Shown here one piece after another: positions 1 through 8,404 of a DNA stretch of 42,415 nucleotides. The position numbers and the translations under genes are program-made. How positions within the stretch are numbered: the first letter of the stretch is position 1; each line of letters begins with the position of its first letter. The DNA lies in NCBI GenBank assembly GCA_946411565.1, contig CAMKEM010000024.1, positions 1 to 42,415 on the forward strand, in the 5' to 3' direction. The stretch comes from an uncultured Prevotellaceae bacterium (GTDB lineage: Bacteria > Bacteroidota > Bacteroidia > Bacteroidales > Bacteroidaceae). Below the pieces are notes generated by a model, which was not told the origin of the DNA, did not search any database, and saw only the letters and a list, made by a program, of their open reading frames with translations.

Positions 1-1
1 A

Positions 2-58
2 ACTGATACTCAGCGAGTGTTGCAGGTGACAGGAAAATCGCAAAAAAACTTTTTTTAG
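2..58 (+). CDS. Possible C-terminal tail of an upstream gene (partial)
   Basis: Frame 2 stays open from the window edge to a TAG at 56-58 and would encode an 18-residue tail ending in SQKNFF. It is too short to identify. The other two plus frames close within a few codons, which is only weak support. It could equally be intergenic DNA. Confidence 0.25.
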   Translation, partial: TDTQRVLQVTGKSQKNFF

Positions 59-395
59 TAAATTCGTCGAATTCACGTTAATTTATGGGTTATTTGGGAA
101 GTTTTCGGACACAGACTACATGATCTTTGCCTTCGACATCCAGCTATTACGATTATATTTGCACTTATTTTGGGGCTTTTACGATATTTTTTACCATCTA
201 GGCATCAAAAACTTTGCCAAATTCATCAAAAATACAAAAAATTTCTGTAACTTTGTCCTCTGTAATCATAGCAATTTTTAGTTCATTTTTCCATATAAAG
301 AGTACTAAAGATTTCGCTAATCACCAAATTCATTTGAAGTTCGTAGAACTCATACTAAACATATTAGAACCACATAAACTACCCAACAAGACAAT
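59..395. other. Intergenic region, putative leader of the S41 peptidase gene
   Basis: AT-rich stretch with no convincing gene. It holds a perfect 13-base palindrome AATTCGTCGAATT at 61-73, overlapping one of three copies of the motif CGAAYYSACGTTAA (68-81; others at 4527 and 42198). A -7 element TATATTTG lies at 154-161, but the nearest TTTG (126-129) is 24 bases away, too far for a canonical pair. If used, it would give a leader of about 230 bases. Confidence 0.5.
154..161 (+). promoter_or_regulatory. Possible -7 element for the S41 peptidase gene
   Basis: TATATTTG matches the Bacteroidetes -7 consensus TAnnTTTG, but no TTTG lies at the usual 19-21 base spacing, and the start codon is far downstream at 396. 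Confidence 0.3.
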
Positions 396-1868
396 ATGCG
401 ACACTCATCTTTCAAGCTTATGCGTCAATCTTTATGCATCTTAATCATTTTGTTTGCACTTCAGGCTGTAGCTCAACCTGCTATCACCTATCACAGCAAA
501 GTAGAGGAATGCGAAAAGTACAAAAATGGAAATGAATACCAGAAGGATTTTCTTCTCTTTATGGATATGTTGCAGACAACGCATCCTGCCTTTGAGAAGA
601 ACCCACCTTTTGATGTAGAGAAAGAACAGGAACAAGGTTATGCTCATTGTGGACAGTGTAAGGACTTGCTAGAGTTTGCTTTCTACATACAACAAGTTGC
701 ATCTAAGATTCATGATGAGCATACAGGAGTAAATTTTTCTGCTAATCAAGGTTTACTTTATCCTTTTCGTCTTTATATTGATGAGAAAGGCTATTATTTG
801 GATATGGTTCAGAAAGGAAATGAAGCATCATTAGGAAAACAAATATCAAAGATTAACGGCAGAGAAATGTCTTTTTTCTACGACCAATTCAAGAAATTCT
901 TTAATACAAATAACGATGCGGGGTACAAGAAGATGTTCAAAAAAAATGCTTGTCTATTCTATTTATGGCAGGAAACAGGACTGTGCGAACGTGATTCATC
1001 TATAAATATTTCTTTTACTGACGGCAATTCATTAAAGCTGTCCCCTGTGCCGACACAATTTGTTAATTGGTCCACAATACAAAGAACTCCATCATTTGCT
1101 GAGAAAATGCTCCTACAAAGTGGGAAACTGCCATTCTCGTATCAAATTCTTGATGGAGGAATATGCTATCTATTATTTGCGGAATGTGCTGATCGTAATA
1201 TCTATATGCAGCAATATTTACCTCAAGTAGCAAACAATGCTACGCTTCGTGCGAGATTGGAACAGCAGTTGAAACGTATTCCCATTTTCACAGAGTTTCT
1301 TGATTCCATGTTTCGTAATATGAAAGAAAAGAACGTAAAGACTCTTGTTGTTGATGTAAGGATGAACAGCGGTGGTAATAGTACTCTTTGCAATGAATTA
1401 TTGTGTTGGCTCAAATCTTCAATCACCTGTACAAGGCCAGAGGTGAGACCGTCTCAGTTGGCAGAAGATTACTATAAAGCCACGGGCATGGATGTGTCAT
1501 TATTACACAGTTCTATTAGTAATCACCCTGTAATTCCAAGTTCCGTGACACCATTCGATGGTAAAGTTATATGGATTCAAGGTGAGCAAACATTTAGTAG
1601 TGCAGGATTATTGATAACAATGGCTGTTGATAACAATATTGGAACCGTTATTGGTGAGCCTGCATCATATAGTCCTACTCATTATGGAGATATTGTTCCT
1701 TGGATTCTCCCAAATACGCAGACTGCAGGTTCCATCTCACACAAATTATTTGTTCGTCCGGATGAAACTAAAGGAAACGAAATACCTTTAACAAAGATAC
1801 TCCCTACATCTTTTGAGGATTATGTTAATGGCGTAGATCCATGTTATAACTGGGTAATAAACCATTAA
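396..1868 (+). CDS. Secreted S41-family (C-terminal processing) peptidase-like protein
   Basis: A 490-residue exported protein. The N-terminus has a signal peptide (hydrophobic core SLCILIILFALQ, likely cut after AQP); an in-frame ATG at 420 would give a tighter signal peptide and may be the real start. The C-terminal third resembles the S41 tail-specific protease fold: VVDVRMNSGGNS near residue 315 is the usual strand and Gly-Gly turn, and TFSSAG near residue 400 is the expected site of the catalytic serine. A following GEPASYSPTHYGD segment fits the region that shapes the active site. No PDZ domain is evident; residues 30-300 are of unknown fold. S41 enzymes outside the Ctp core are often of unknown substrate, so only a periplasmic or surface peptidase role is inferred. 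It stands alone, with a repeat-rich gap on its 3' side. Confidence 0.8.
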   Translation: MRHSSFKLMRQSLCILIILFALQAVAQPAITYHSKVEECEKYKNGNEYQKDFLLFMDMLQTTHPAFEKNPPFDVEKEQEQGYAHCGQCKDLLEFAFYIQQVASKIHDEHTGVNFSANQGLLYPFRLYIDEKGYYLDMVQKGNEASLGKQISKINGREMSFFYDQFKKFFNTNNDAGYKKMFKKNACLFYLWQETGLCERDSSINISFTDGNSLKLSPVPTQFVNWSTIQRTPSFAEKMLLQSGKLPFSYQILDGGICYLLFAECADRNIYMQQYLPQVANNATLRARLEQQLKRIPIFTEFLDSMFRNMKEKNVKTLVVDVRMNSGGNSTLCNELLCWLKSSITCTRPEVRPSQLAEDYYKATGMDVSLLHSSISNHPVIPSSVTPFDGKVIWIQGEQTFSSAGLLITMAVDNNIGTVIGEPASYSPTHYGDIVPWILPNTQTAGSISHKLFVRPDETKGNEIPLTKILPTSFEDYVNGVDPCYNWVINH

Positions 1869-1905
1869 GGGATGACATATAAAAAACATGAGTTCAACGA
1901 AAAAA

Positions 1906-1994
1906 GGAAGCGGATTTATCTGTTTTTATCTGAAGCAAATCACGCAAAATTTAATGTGCAGGCTATCAGAAAAATCAGATAAATCCGTTTCTCT
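1906..1994. repeat. Inverted repeat with CGGATTTATCTG arms, copy 1
   Basis: CGGATTTATCTG at 1911-1922 is answered by its complement CAGATAAATCCG at 1976-1987, and pairing continues imperfectly on both sides. The same arm sequence forms the longer inverted repeat at 4358-4517, so this is a dispersed element, not just a terminator. Only the first lies downstream of a gene on the same strand. Confidence 0.75.
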
Positions 1995-2243
1995 TATTCT
2001 TTTACAATCTCAATATCTATAAGTTTGTTTAGATAAAAATTCATCGAAATTTGCCGCATACCCACCAACAATAGGCGGGACTTGCTTTAGCATGATGAAC
2101 TTTAGCGAATAACTTACGTTATTTAATATGCATTCGATAATTTGCGAAAAAATATTATTACTGTCCGCTAAACACAATAATTGTTTACAAAAAAACAGAG
2201 TCCCTATGTACAATTCACATTTCTATCGGACGCAAATAAAAAT

Positions 2244-2270
2244 AGCCCCATCTCACTCGGGGAAAGGGCT
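2244..2270 (-). terminator. Probable terminator of the LRR lipoprotein gene
   Basis: On the minus strand AGCCC pairs with GGGCT, with a further run of C opposite G inside, and is followed by a T-rich tract (ATTTTTATTT). It lies about 35 bases past the stop of the LRR gene. Confidence 0.6.
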
Positions 2271-2305
2271 ATATAGTTAGCGAAACAGTTACACTATCAT
2301 GCAGA

Positions 2306-4075
2306 TTATAAACCATTTACCTCTTTCAGGTTTGCAATAGCTTGCTTGAGGTCGGCTTGGGTGATACGCCCGAATGGATCGAATCGCTGCTGGCTCTTTG
2401 AAGAACCGCCCTTGCCTTCGATGATGTGCCAGGTAGCGCACCAGCAAACAGCCTCCCAATGGTCAGGGGCGATATCGTAATAGTCGATGTATTCGTCGCT
2501 GCGTCCGAAATCGATATCACGTTTCAGTTTGAATGCCTCTGAGTATCTCATAAGCATAAACGTAAGATCCTGACGGGTAATCCATTTGTTAGGTGCGAAA
2601 TAGTCGCCCAAGAACTCAGGGAATCCCATAGTCATAGCTTTCGCCTCGCCCCAAATGATTGCCTTTTCATATTTAGTGCCAGCCACATCCTTGAAACTTG
2701 TATTGTATTTTGAGACGTTAGGCTTTCCTGCCATTTCGTAGAGATAATTCATCACATAGCCACGTGTAAGGCAGTCGCTTTCCTTGACGCCCGGATCCAA
2801 TGGAGAATATTTCTCCTGAGCAGCCTGTGTACCGTTTGAAACATCGTTAATCTTCACGCCAATGTTAACCCAAAGGTAGAGCTTGTTATCTTCGCCCGTA
2901 GATACCTCGCCACCAAGATCAATATACCATTCCTCGTCAATCTTAGATTTTTCGTAAGTACCCTCGCGATGAACTTTTATGAGGTATGGATTGCTACTGA
3001 GGTCTAACGATGTGAACTTGTTATGAGCAGCCCACAAGAAACGGAGCTGTGGGGTCTTGGAGAGATCAAGCTTGGTAAGGCTATTGTCCTGACACTCGAG
3101 TATTATCAGTTTCGGAGTCTTAGACAGATCCAATGATGTGAGTGCATTGTAGCTGCAGGTCAGCTTGTACAGCTCAGGGTGATGGCTCAGATCCAGACTC
3201 TTGATGCCAGTCTTTGCACAGTTGTAAGTCTGCAAGCCCTTCATGTTATTGATGTTTACGTTGCCAAGCAGTTCGTTGTTCCAAATGTTGAGACGCTTCA
3301 TCATAGAATTATGAGAAAGGTCGAGGGATGTGAACTTGTTGGCAAAACAATCCAAGTGCTGGAGCTTTGGATTATGGGTCAGGTCGAGCTTTGTGAGTTC
3401 ACATGTACCGCACATAAGATGCTCCAACTCAGGGTTCTGGGTAACGTCAAGCTCCTTGAGTGGATTGGTGTTACACTCGATATAAGCCATTTTAGGGTTG
3501 TTTCTTACGTTGAGAGACGTAAGTTTGTTGTCATGACAATATACCCACACAAGATCATCGAGTCCTGTAAAATCGAGCTTAGTGAACTTGTTTTTTGAAC
3601 ACCAGATACCTGTGAGCAATTTGTTATGGCTGAGATCCCAATCAGAAATCTCGTTGTTCATACAATAGATACCACGGAGTTCCTTCAGATACTCAATACC
3701 CTTGAGAGACTTAATGCCCATATCCTGACAATAAATGTTGCGGATATAGATTATTTCATTCTCATCCAGAGTACCGTCGCCGTTCTTGTCGTAGTCAGGA
3801 CCAGAAATCAATTCCCTGAATTTAGGGTCGGGGAATGTGGTAGCGGTGATTTTTACAGGCACAATTTTCTCCGGTACAGCGGTAGAAGTAGAAGTTGTAG
3901 TAGAATCTGTTTCCTCCCCTTTTTCTTCTTCTGTTTTTTCTGTTGACGATGTTCCCTCTGAAGTTTCTTCCTTCTCCTTGTTAATGAGGTCGTCGTCATC
4001 GTCGTCTTTGCCACATGCTATGGTTAATGAGCCAACGAGCAATAGAGCAATACACTTTAATACATAATGTTTCAT
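2306..4075 (-). CDS. Leucine-rich-repeat lipoprotein with EF-hand-like and SLH-like domains
   Basis: A 589-residue surface lipoprotein. The signal peptide ends in SLTIAC, so Cys21 is the lipidation site, followed by six Asp and an acidic Ser/Thr/Glu linker to about residue 68, a pattern that fits surface-exported lipoproteins of this phylum. DYDKNGDGTLDENEI near residues 94-108 is an EF-hand-type calcium loop. Residues 120-375 hold about eleven repeats of 21-22 residues of the form LxxLxCxxNxLTxLDLSxNP, the cysteine-containing LRR type common in Bacteroidetes. Residues 430-585 resemble two or three S-layer-homology-like units (TRGYVMNYLYEMAG; ITRQDLTFMLMRY; RITQADLKQAIANL). LRR proteins of this kind bind proteins or glycans; the ligand here is unknown. 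It is transcribed alone. Confidence 0.85.
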   Translation of the reverse strand: MKHYVLKCIALLLVGSLTIACGKDDDDDDLINKEKEETSEGTSSTEKTEEEKGEETDSTTTSTSTAVPEKIVPVKITATTFPDPKFRELISGPDYDKNGDGTLDENEIIYIRNIYCQDMGIKSLKGIEYLKELRGIYCMNNEISDWDLSHNKLLTGIWCSKNKFTKLDFTGLDDLVWVYCHDNKLTSLNVRNNPKMAYIECNTNPLKELDVTQNPELEHLMCGTCELTKLDLTHNPKLQHLDCFANKFTSLDLSHNSMMKRLNIWNNELLGNVNINNMKGLQTYNCAKTGIKSLDLSHHPELYKLTCSYNALTSLDLSKTPKLIILECQDNSLTKLDLSKTPQLRFLWAAHNKFTSLDLSSNPYLIKVHREGTYEKSKIDEEWYIDLGGEVSTGEDNKLYLWVNIGVKINDVSNGTQAAQEKYSPLDPGVKESDCLTRGYVMNYLYEMAGKPNVSKYNTSFKDVAGTKYEKAIIWGEAKAMTMGFPEFLGDYFAPNKWITRQDLTFMLMRYSEAFKLKRDIDFGRSDEYIDYYDIAPDHWEAVCWCATWHIIEGKGGSSKSQQRFDPFGRITQADLKQAIANLKEVNGL

Positions 4076-4306
4076 TGTTGTTAATAAATATTTTGTTATC
4101 GTGAACTCGACGAAATATAATTGCCTGTAAATTTTGCGATTAGTAAAATTTTAGTTATCTTTATTATAACACAAAAAACACAAACAATACTTATAATAGC
4201 TTTATGTTAAGCGGTGGCAAAATTACTGAAATTTTCCGAAAAATAGTTGATTTTCACAAATTTTATGATGCATTATAACGTGTTTTAACGGGTATAGATT
4301 TTGAGA

Positions 4307-4334
4307 GTTGAAAGTTGAAAATTGAAAGTTGAAA
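4307..4334. repeat. Tandem heptamer array, 4 x GTTGAAA
   Basis: Four consecutive 7-mers: GTTGAAA, GTTGAAA, ATTGAAA, GTTGAAA. The same units, in both orientations, make up the hairpin at 5269-5342, so the two arrays flank queC on either side. Confidence 0.85.
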
Positions 4335-4357
4335 TATTTTGCTGCAAAATTAATAAG

Positions 4358-4517
4358 GGAAACGGATTTATCTGATTTATCCGAAAGGCATGCTTACGCA
4401 AGTTATTGGAAAGGACTCTGCGTAGCGCCTGAGCTTTGCGAAGAAATTACAAGTAAATTAAACCAGTAAATTTTTCCAATAAATTAATTTTCAGATAAAT
4501 CAGATAAATCCGTTTCC
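4358..4517. repeat. 160-bp element with 24-bp perfect terminal inverted repeats
   Basis: Bases 4358-4381 are the exact reverse complement of 4494-4517 (arms begin GGAAACGGATTTATCTG), and pairing continues with one mismatch for about five more bases. The interior contains GGAAAGGCATGCTTACGCAA, closely related to the text at 22508-22530, suggesting a shared ancestry with that element. No reading frame is present. The size and inverted ends resemble a miniature non-autonomous element, though no target duplication was identified. Confidence 0.85.
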
Positions 4518-4547
4518 TTTTTTCATCGAACTGACGTTAATCAGTAT

Positions 4548-5198
4548 CTACTCGTATATCGTAGTGTCTTCTATTCCTGCACCTGCAAGGGCTTCCTTGC
4601 GCTCAACACAGGTTCCACACTTGCCACAGTGTACATCGCCTCCCTTGTAGCAAGACCAGGTTTCACTATAATCTATGTCCAAAGCCTTACCACGACGCGC
4701 AATATCGGTCTTTGTGATAGATGTATAAGGTGCCTTGACATTCACATTAATATATGTTCCTGCCTTTGTTGCCTCATTAATAGCATTGATAAACTCTGGA
4801 CGGCAATCAGGATAGATGCTGTGATCTCCACCATGATTCGCAATAAGAACATTGGCCAAGCCTCTGCTCTCCGCTATTCCTGCTGCTATCGAAAGCATTA
4901 TGCCATTACGGAAAGGCACTACGGTTGATTTCATATTCTCATCGGCATAGTGTCCTTCAGGAATTGCATCAGCACCTTCAAGAAGGCTTGACGTGAAATA
5001 CTTGCCCATAAATGCCAATGGAATTACAAGGTGCTCTATGCCAAGACGCTCACAATGCTTTGCTGCCAGCGGTATCTCCTTGGCATTATGGTTTGCTCCA
5101 TAGTCGAAACTTATGGCGAGAGCTATGCTATCTGCATATTCATAAAGCAAAGTGACGGAATCCATTCCGCCACTTACTATGATTACTGAATCTTTCAC
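4548..5198 (-). CDS. queC: 7-cyano-7-deazaguanine (preQ0) synthase QueC
   Basis: QueC converts 7-carboxy-7-deazaguanine to preQ0 with ATP and ammonia, a step in queuosine tRNA modification. The 216-residue protein has the N-type ATP pyrophosphatase loop SGGMDS at residues 9-14, the conserved VVPFRNGIML segment (about 92-101), and a C-terminal zinc site of four cysteines in SCYKGGDVHCGKCGTC. The length is normal for the family. No other queuosine gene lies beside it; the neighbours are repeat arrays and an unrelated HAD gene 150 bases upstream, so it is probably transcribed on its own or by read-through from the exopolysaccharide genes. Confidence 0.96.
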   Translation of the reverse strand: MKDSVIIVSGGMDSVTLLYEYADSIALAISFDYGANHNAKEIPLAAKHCERLGIEHLVIPLAFMGKYFTSSLLEGADAIPEGHYADENMKSTVVPFRNGIMLSIAAGIAESRGLANVLIANHGGDHSIYPDCRPEFINAINEATKAGTYINVNVKAPYTSITKTDIARRGKALDIDYSETWSCYKGGDVHCGKCGTCVERKEALAGAGIEDTTIYE

Positions 5199-5268
5199 TT
5201 GATAAATAGAAAATTGACTTGCTTTAGCTTGTTGAGCCTTAGCAAATAAAGATAAAAATTATTAGTCT

Positions 5269-5342
5269 GTTGAAAAACGAAAATTGAAAACTAAAAATTA
5301 TGTGCGGAATTAATTTTCAGTTTTCAACTTTCAATTTTCAAT
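5269..5342. repeat. Hairpin built of heptamers related to GTTGAAA
   Basis: Left arm 5269-5300 and right arm 5311-5342 are imperfect reverse complements, each made of 7-base units (for example GTTGAAA, ACGAAA-type, ATTGAAA, ACTAAAA). It sits between queC and the HAD gene and could end transcription from the genes upstream. Confidence 0.8.
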
Positions 5343-5346
5343 TATA

Positions 5347-5769
5347 TTAGAACTGCCACCACTTCTTCTTTGGTTTCTCATACTCATAAGAAGAAGGATG
5401 CTGGGAGTTAATGTCATTCCATGTCTTGTGGTAATGAATCATCTGGTAGATGGTTCCCCAGTCAGGAAGTCCACCGATATTACGGTCATCAATCCACATA
5501 TCCACCTTGAGCTTTCGTGAGAAGTGGTTGTTGTTCTCAAGCGACTCTTCTGGATAGTCACGGTTTACTGCATAGAACTCTACTCCACGCTCCTTGCACC
5601 AGTCAACAGCCTCCTGAAGAAGTTCATCTTCACGAACAGTCCAGAGGACTAGTTTATGATGCTCAGCGATAAGCATCTTCAGCGTCTCTGTTGCAAATGG
5701 GAGCTCGTTACCGATTTCTGGATAACGATGCTCCACAATTGTTCCGTCGAAATCTACAGCTATTGTCAT
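5347..5769 (-). CDS. Small HAD-superfamily hydrolase (BT0820-like)
   Basis: A 140-residue cytosolic HAD-fold protein. DFDGT at residues 6-10 holds the nucleophile and acid/base aspartates; LWTVRED near residue 42 supplies motif II threonine; WIDDRN near residue 92 is the motif IV acidic pair. There is no sizeable cap domain, as in the compact HAD proteins of Bacteroides known from structural genomics. Substrate unknown; small phosphate esters are likely. Its start codon lies one base after the stop of the upstream tyrosine-kinase gene, so the two are surely co-transcribed, though a direct role in polysaccharide synthesis is not shown. The C-terminus is rich in Lys, Trp and Tyr. Confidence 0.85.
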   Translation of the reverse strand: MTIAVDFDGTIVEHRYPEIGNELPFATETLKMLIAEHHKLVLWTVREDELLQEAVDWCKERGVEFYAVNRDYPEESLENNNHFSRKLKVDMWIDDRNIGGLPDWGTIYQMIHYHKTWNDINSQHPSSYEYEKPKKKWWQF

Positions 5770-5770
5770 A

Positions 5771-8287
5771 TTAACGCTTTACTGAAGTGTCATCTGGATT
5801 ACCATAATGGCTCTGTGTATAGCTGCCATATCCATAGCCGTATGTTCCGTATCTGCTTCTATATCCATAAGAATAGTGTGCATACTTACCATACTTACCA
5901 TAGCCGTAAGCATAGCCATACTTCTTCTTAGACATATCAATACCGTTGATTACGACACATGCGTTTGGAAGCTTGTTCTCCTCTGCAAGAGAGTTGAACA
6001 TATCGAAGCTGCTTCTTGATGTATAGTCAGCACGGCAAACGAATACGGTAACATCAGTAACACGACCTACGCTCAATGTATCAGTTACAAGACCTACAGG
6101 AGCGGTATCGATGATAACATAGTCGTATCTTTCCCTAAGAAGGTTCATAACATCATCGAGAGCAGAACGAGAGATAAGCTCGGTTGGGTTTGGTGGGATA
6201 GGACCTGCAAGGAGAAGGTCGAGAGAATCATTCACACCAGAAGGCAGAATCTGCTCATCAATATCCCTCATTGTGATACCTGTACGAGTAAGGAGGTTGG
6301 TGATACCGTGGGTCTTATCGTTGAGCTCGAAAAGACGGTTCAGACGAGGACGACGGATATCAAGACCTACGAGAACAACCTTCTTGCCAAGGAGCGCAAA
6401 GCTGACTGCAAGGTTAGCAGCACAGAATGTCTTACCCTCACCAGATACACTTGACGTGAACATTATCACCTTCTCGTTCTGTTTCAATATGAACTGGAGG
6501 TTCGTTCGCATAGATCGGAATATTTCCTCCATCTGGTCATTTCGGTTCTCATGAACAACGATGTCAGCCTTAGTCTTTGCTGTCTCATTTGCCATAGCAA
6601 CATCGGCAACGATAGGAAGCTTAGTAAGTTTCTCAACATCACTATGTCCCTCAATACGATAGCGAAGAAGCTCGATGAGAACAAAGATGAGGAATGGAAG
6701 CACGAAACCAAGAACAACAGAACCAAGCATAATGGCTGAGTTACGTGGCTTTACCTTACCACTAGATACAGGAGTATCGATAAGCTTACCCTTGTCGGCT
6801 GTAGCAGCAAGAGAGATAGAGTTTTCCTCTCGCTTCTGGAGAAGCATAAGGTACAGACCTGATGTTACCTCCTGCTTACGACCAATCTGTGTCAATACAC
6901 GCTCCTGCTCTGGAGTCTGAGAAATCTGACCGCTGAACTTAGCAACCTGACGAGCCATAGCATCACGTGAAATCTCACCATTGCGGATAGCCTGAACGAG
7001 AGCACTCTTCAAGCTCTCCAACAACTGATCAAGCTGAGCTGTCATCTCAAGAACCTTAGGGTTCATTTCAGAAGCTGTGCGGAGCAAACGGTTACGCTCA
7101 AGAACACCTTTATTATATTCTGTAATAAGAGCAACAGAAGCCTGATCGGTCAAACCTACGTTAGAAGGAAGAACCTGATACTTGTTAGCTGGCTGGTTTA
7201 CTACGTCCTGAATGCTACGGAGAAGAGCGAGCTGTGTATTTGCAGCAGCAAGATCTCTTTCGTAAGAGTTAGTGTTAGTAAGCGACTGTGTTGCCTTAGC
7301 TGTTACATCGACAACGCTGTTACTACGCTTATAACTCTCAATGCTACCATCAGTAAGATTAAGTTCATCGTTGATCATCGTAAGACGATCGTTAATGAAT
7401 GCCTCTGTACGAACTGCAATCTCATTCTTATCCTCATTAGCCTGACGATTATATACAACAGCAAGCTGATTAAGATAGTCGATACCACGCTGAACATTAC
7501 CATCCTGAAGTGAAAGGTTTGCGATGGTGGTAGTCTTTGAAGATGGCTCTACACCAAGACCAAAGGCATATTTGATACCAGCCTCAGAAGGATTGCTGAT
7601 GATAGCCTTCATGTGCTTGATCTTTGCCATTGAAATAAGGTTACGACCATTAGGAGTAATGGTAATAACACCTACCTTTGTGCGGATGATACAAGGAAGA
7701 GCCTGAGCATTCTTTGCAACCTCCTTAGCAACAATCTGCTCTGTATCAGAATCAACATATTTATAGTTGACCTTGATATTGTACTTATTATCACCAGCGC
7801 CCTCGATATCAACATTTACAGGAGCCTCGAGTTCCTTTACATGCTCTACATCCATATCAACAGAGATAGGCTGATTCTTGTAAAGGAGCTGCTTTTTGAA
7901 CTTTCCTACGCCAAAATAGTTGACATAGAGCTTAAGGTCGGTTACGGCAGCAATAGAAAGTGACTGTGACTTCAACAATTCCAACTCGTTGTCGAAACCT
8001 GAAGTATTAGTCATGAAGCCAAGGTTTGCCACATTCTGCAAAGCACTACCACGACGTGTAGCCTGTGGAGTGTCATCATCCTTGATAAGCATTTTTGCAG
8101 AAATAGAATACACCGGCGAAGCATAACGCAGATACACCATAGCACAGCCCACACAGATGATAAGTGAGAGCAAATACCACTTCCAGTTCAATATCAACGA
8201 TGTTAATATGAACTGGAGATTAAATACGCCACTGACCTTATCGTCAGAGGTTGTCTGTTTCACTGCAGACACTTTGTTTTCTTCCAT
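5771..8287 (-). CDS. Polysaccharide co-polymerase / BY-type tyrosine autokinase (Wzc-like)
   Basis: An 838-residue inner-membrane protein that controls export and chain length of a surface polysaccharide. A first membrane segment (about residues 33-52, WKWYLLSLIICVGCAMVYL) begins the Wzz domain; a long coiled periplasmic region follows, with a GNVR-type segment near 440-470, and a second membrane segment (MLGSVVLGFVLPFLIFVLI) near 515-535. The cytosolic kinase has Walker A SSVSGEGKT near 617, Walker A-prime VVLVGLDIRRPRL and Walker B VIIDTAPVG. The C-terminus is a cluster of about sixteen tyrosines (YGYAYGYGKYGKYAHYSYGY), the autophosphorylation tail. It is downstream of the glycosylphosphotransferase gene. 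No Wza-like exporter is in the window, which is unusual for such a locus. Confidence 0.93.
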   Translation of the reverse strand: MEENKVSAVKQTTSDDKVSGVFNLQFILTSLILNWKWYLLSLIICVGCAMVYLRYASPVYSISAKMLIKDDDTPQATRRGSALQNVANLGFMTNTSGFDNELELLKSQSLSIAAVTDLKLYVNYFGVGKFKKQLLYKNQPISVDMDVEHVKELEAPVNVDIEGAGDNKYNIKVNYKYVDSDTEQIVAKEVAKNAQALPCIIRTKVGVITITPNGRNLISMAKIKHMKAIISNPSEAGIKYAFGLGVEPSSKTTTIANLSLQDGNVQRGIDYLNQLAVVYNRQANEDKNEIAVRTEAFINDRLTMINDELNLTDGSIESYKRSNSVVDVTAKATQSLTNTNSYERDLAAANTQLALLRSIQDVVNQPANKYQVLPSNVGLTDQASVALITEYNKGVLERNRLLRTASEMNPKVLEMTAQLDQLLESLKSALVQAIRNGEISRDAMARQVAKFSGQISQTPEQERVLTQIGRKQEVTSGLYLMLLQKREENSISLAATADKGKLIDTPVSSGKVKPRNSAIMLGSVVLGFVLPFLIFVLIELLRYRIEGHSDVEKLTKLPIVADVAMANETAKTKADIVVHENRNDQMEEIFRSMRTNLQFILKQNEKVIMFTSSVSGEGKTFCAANLAVSFALLGKKVVLVGLDIRRPRLNRLFELNDKTHGITNLLTRTGITMRDIDEQILPSGVNDSLDLLLAGPIPPNPTELISRSALDDVMNLLRERYDYVIIDTAPVGLVTDTLSVGRVTDVTVFVCRADYTSRSSFDMFNSLAEENKLPNACVVINGIDMSKKKYGYAYGYGKYGKYAHYSYGYRSRYGTYGYGYGSYTQSHYGNPDDTSVKR

Positions 8288-8404
8288 TCTTTTATTTTAT
8301 AATGTTTTTATTATTTCTTTTTATTATAACACAAAGACACAGGAAAATACTTGCATCCAAGTGTTTATTTTACATTATTAATTATCAATTTCAAATTAGC
8401 TTGC

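Larger units (their letters stand above)
1869..2305. other. Gene-poor gap with an inverted repeat and terminator
   Basis: No gene is supported between the S41 gene and the convergent LRR gene. The stretch holds an imperfect inverted repeat (1906-1994), the 16-mer ATTACTGTCCGCTAAA near 2157 that recurs at 38721, and the terminator of the LRR gene (2244-2270). Confidence 0.6.
4076..4547. other. Intergenic region rich in repeats
   Basis: Holds the leader of the LRR gene (minus), a -7 like TAATTTTG on the minus strand at 4218-4225 without a matching -33, a four-unit heptamer array (4307-4334) and a large inverted repeat (4358-4517). A copy of CGAAYYSACGTTAA lies at 4527-4540. No gene seen. Confidence 0.6.

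Noticed and set aside
3179..3946. Long plus-strand frames opposite the leucine-rich-repeat gene.
   Set aside because: They are mirror frames caused by the regular repeat codons; the minus strand gives a full signal peptide, lipobox and LRR series.
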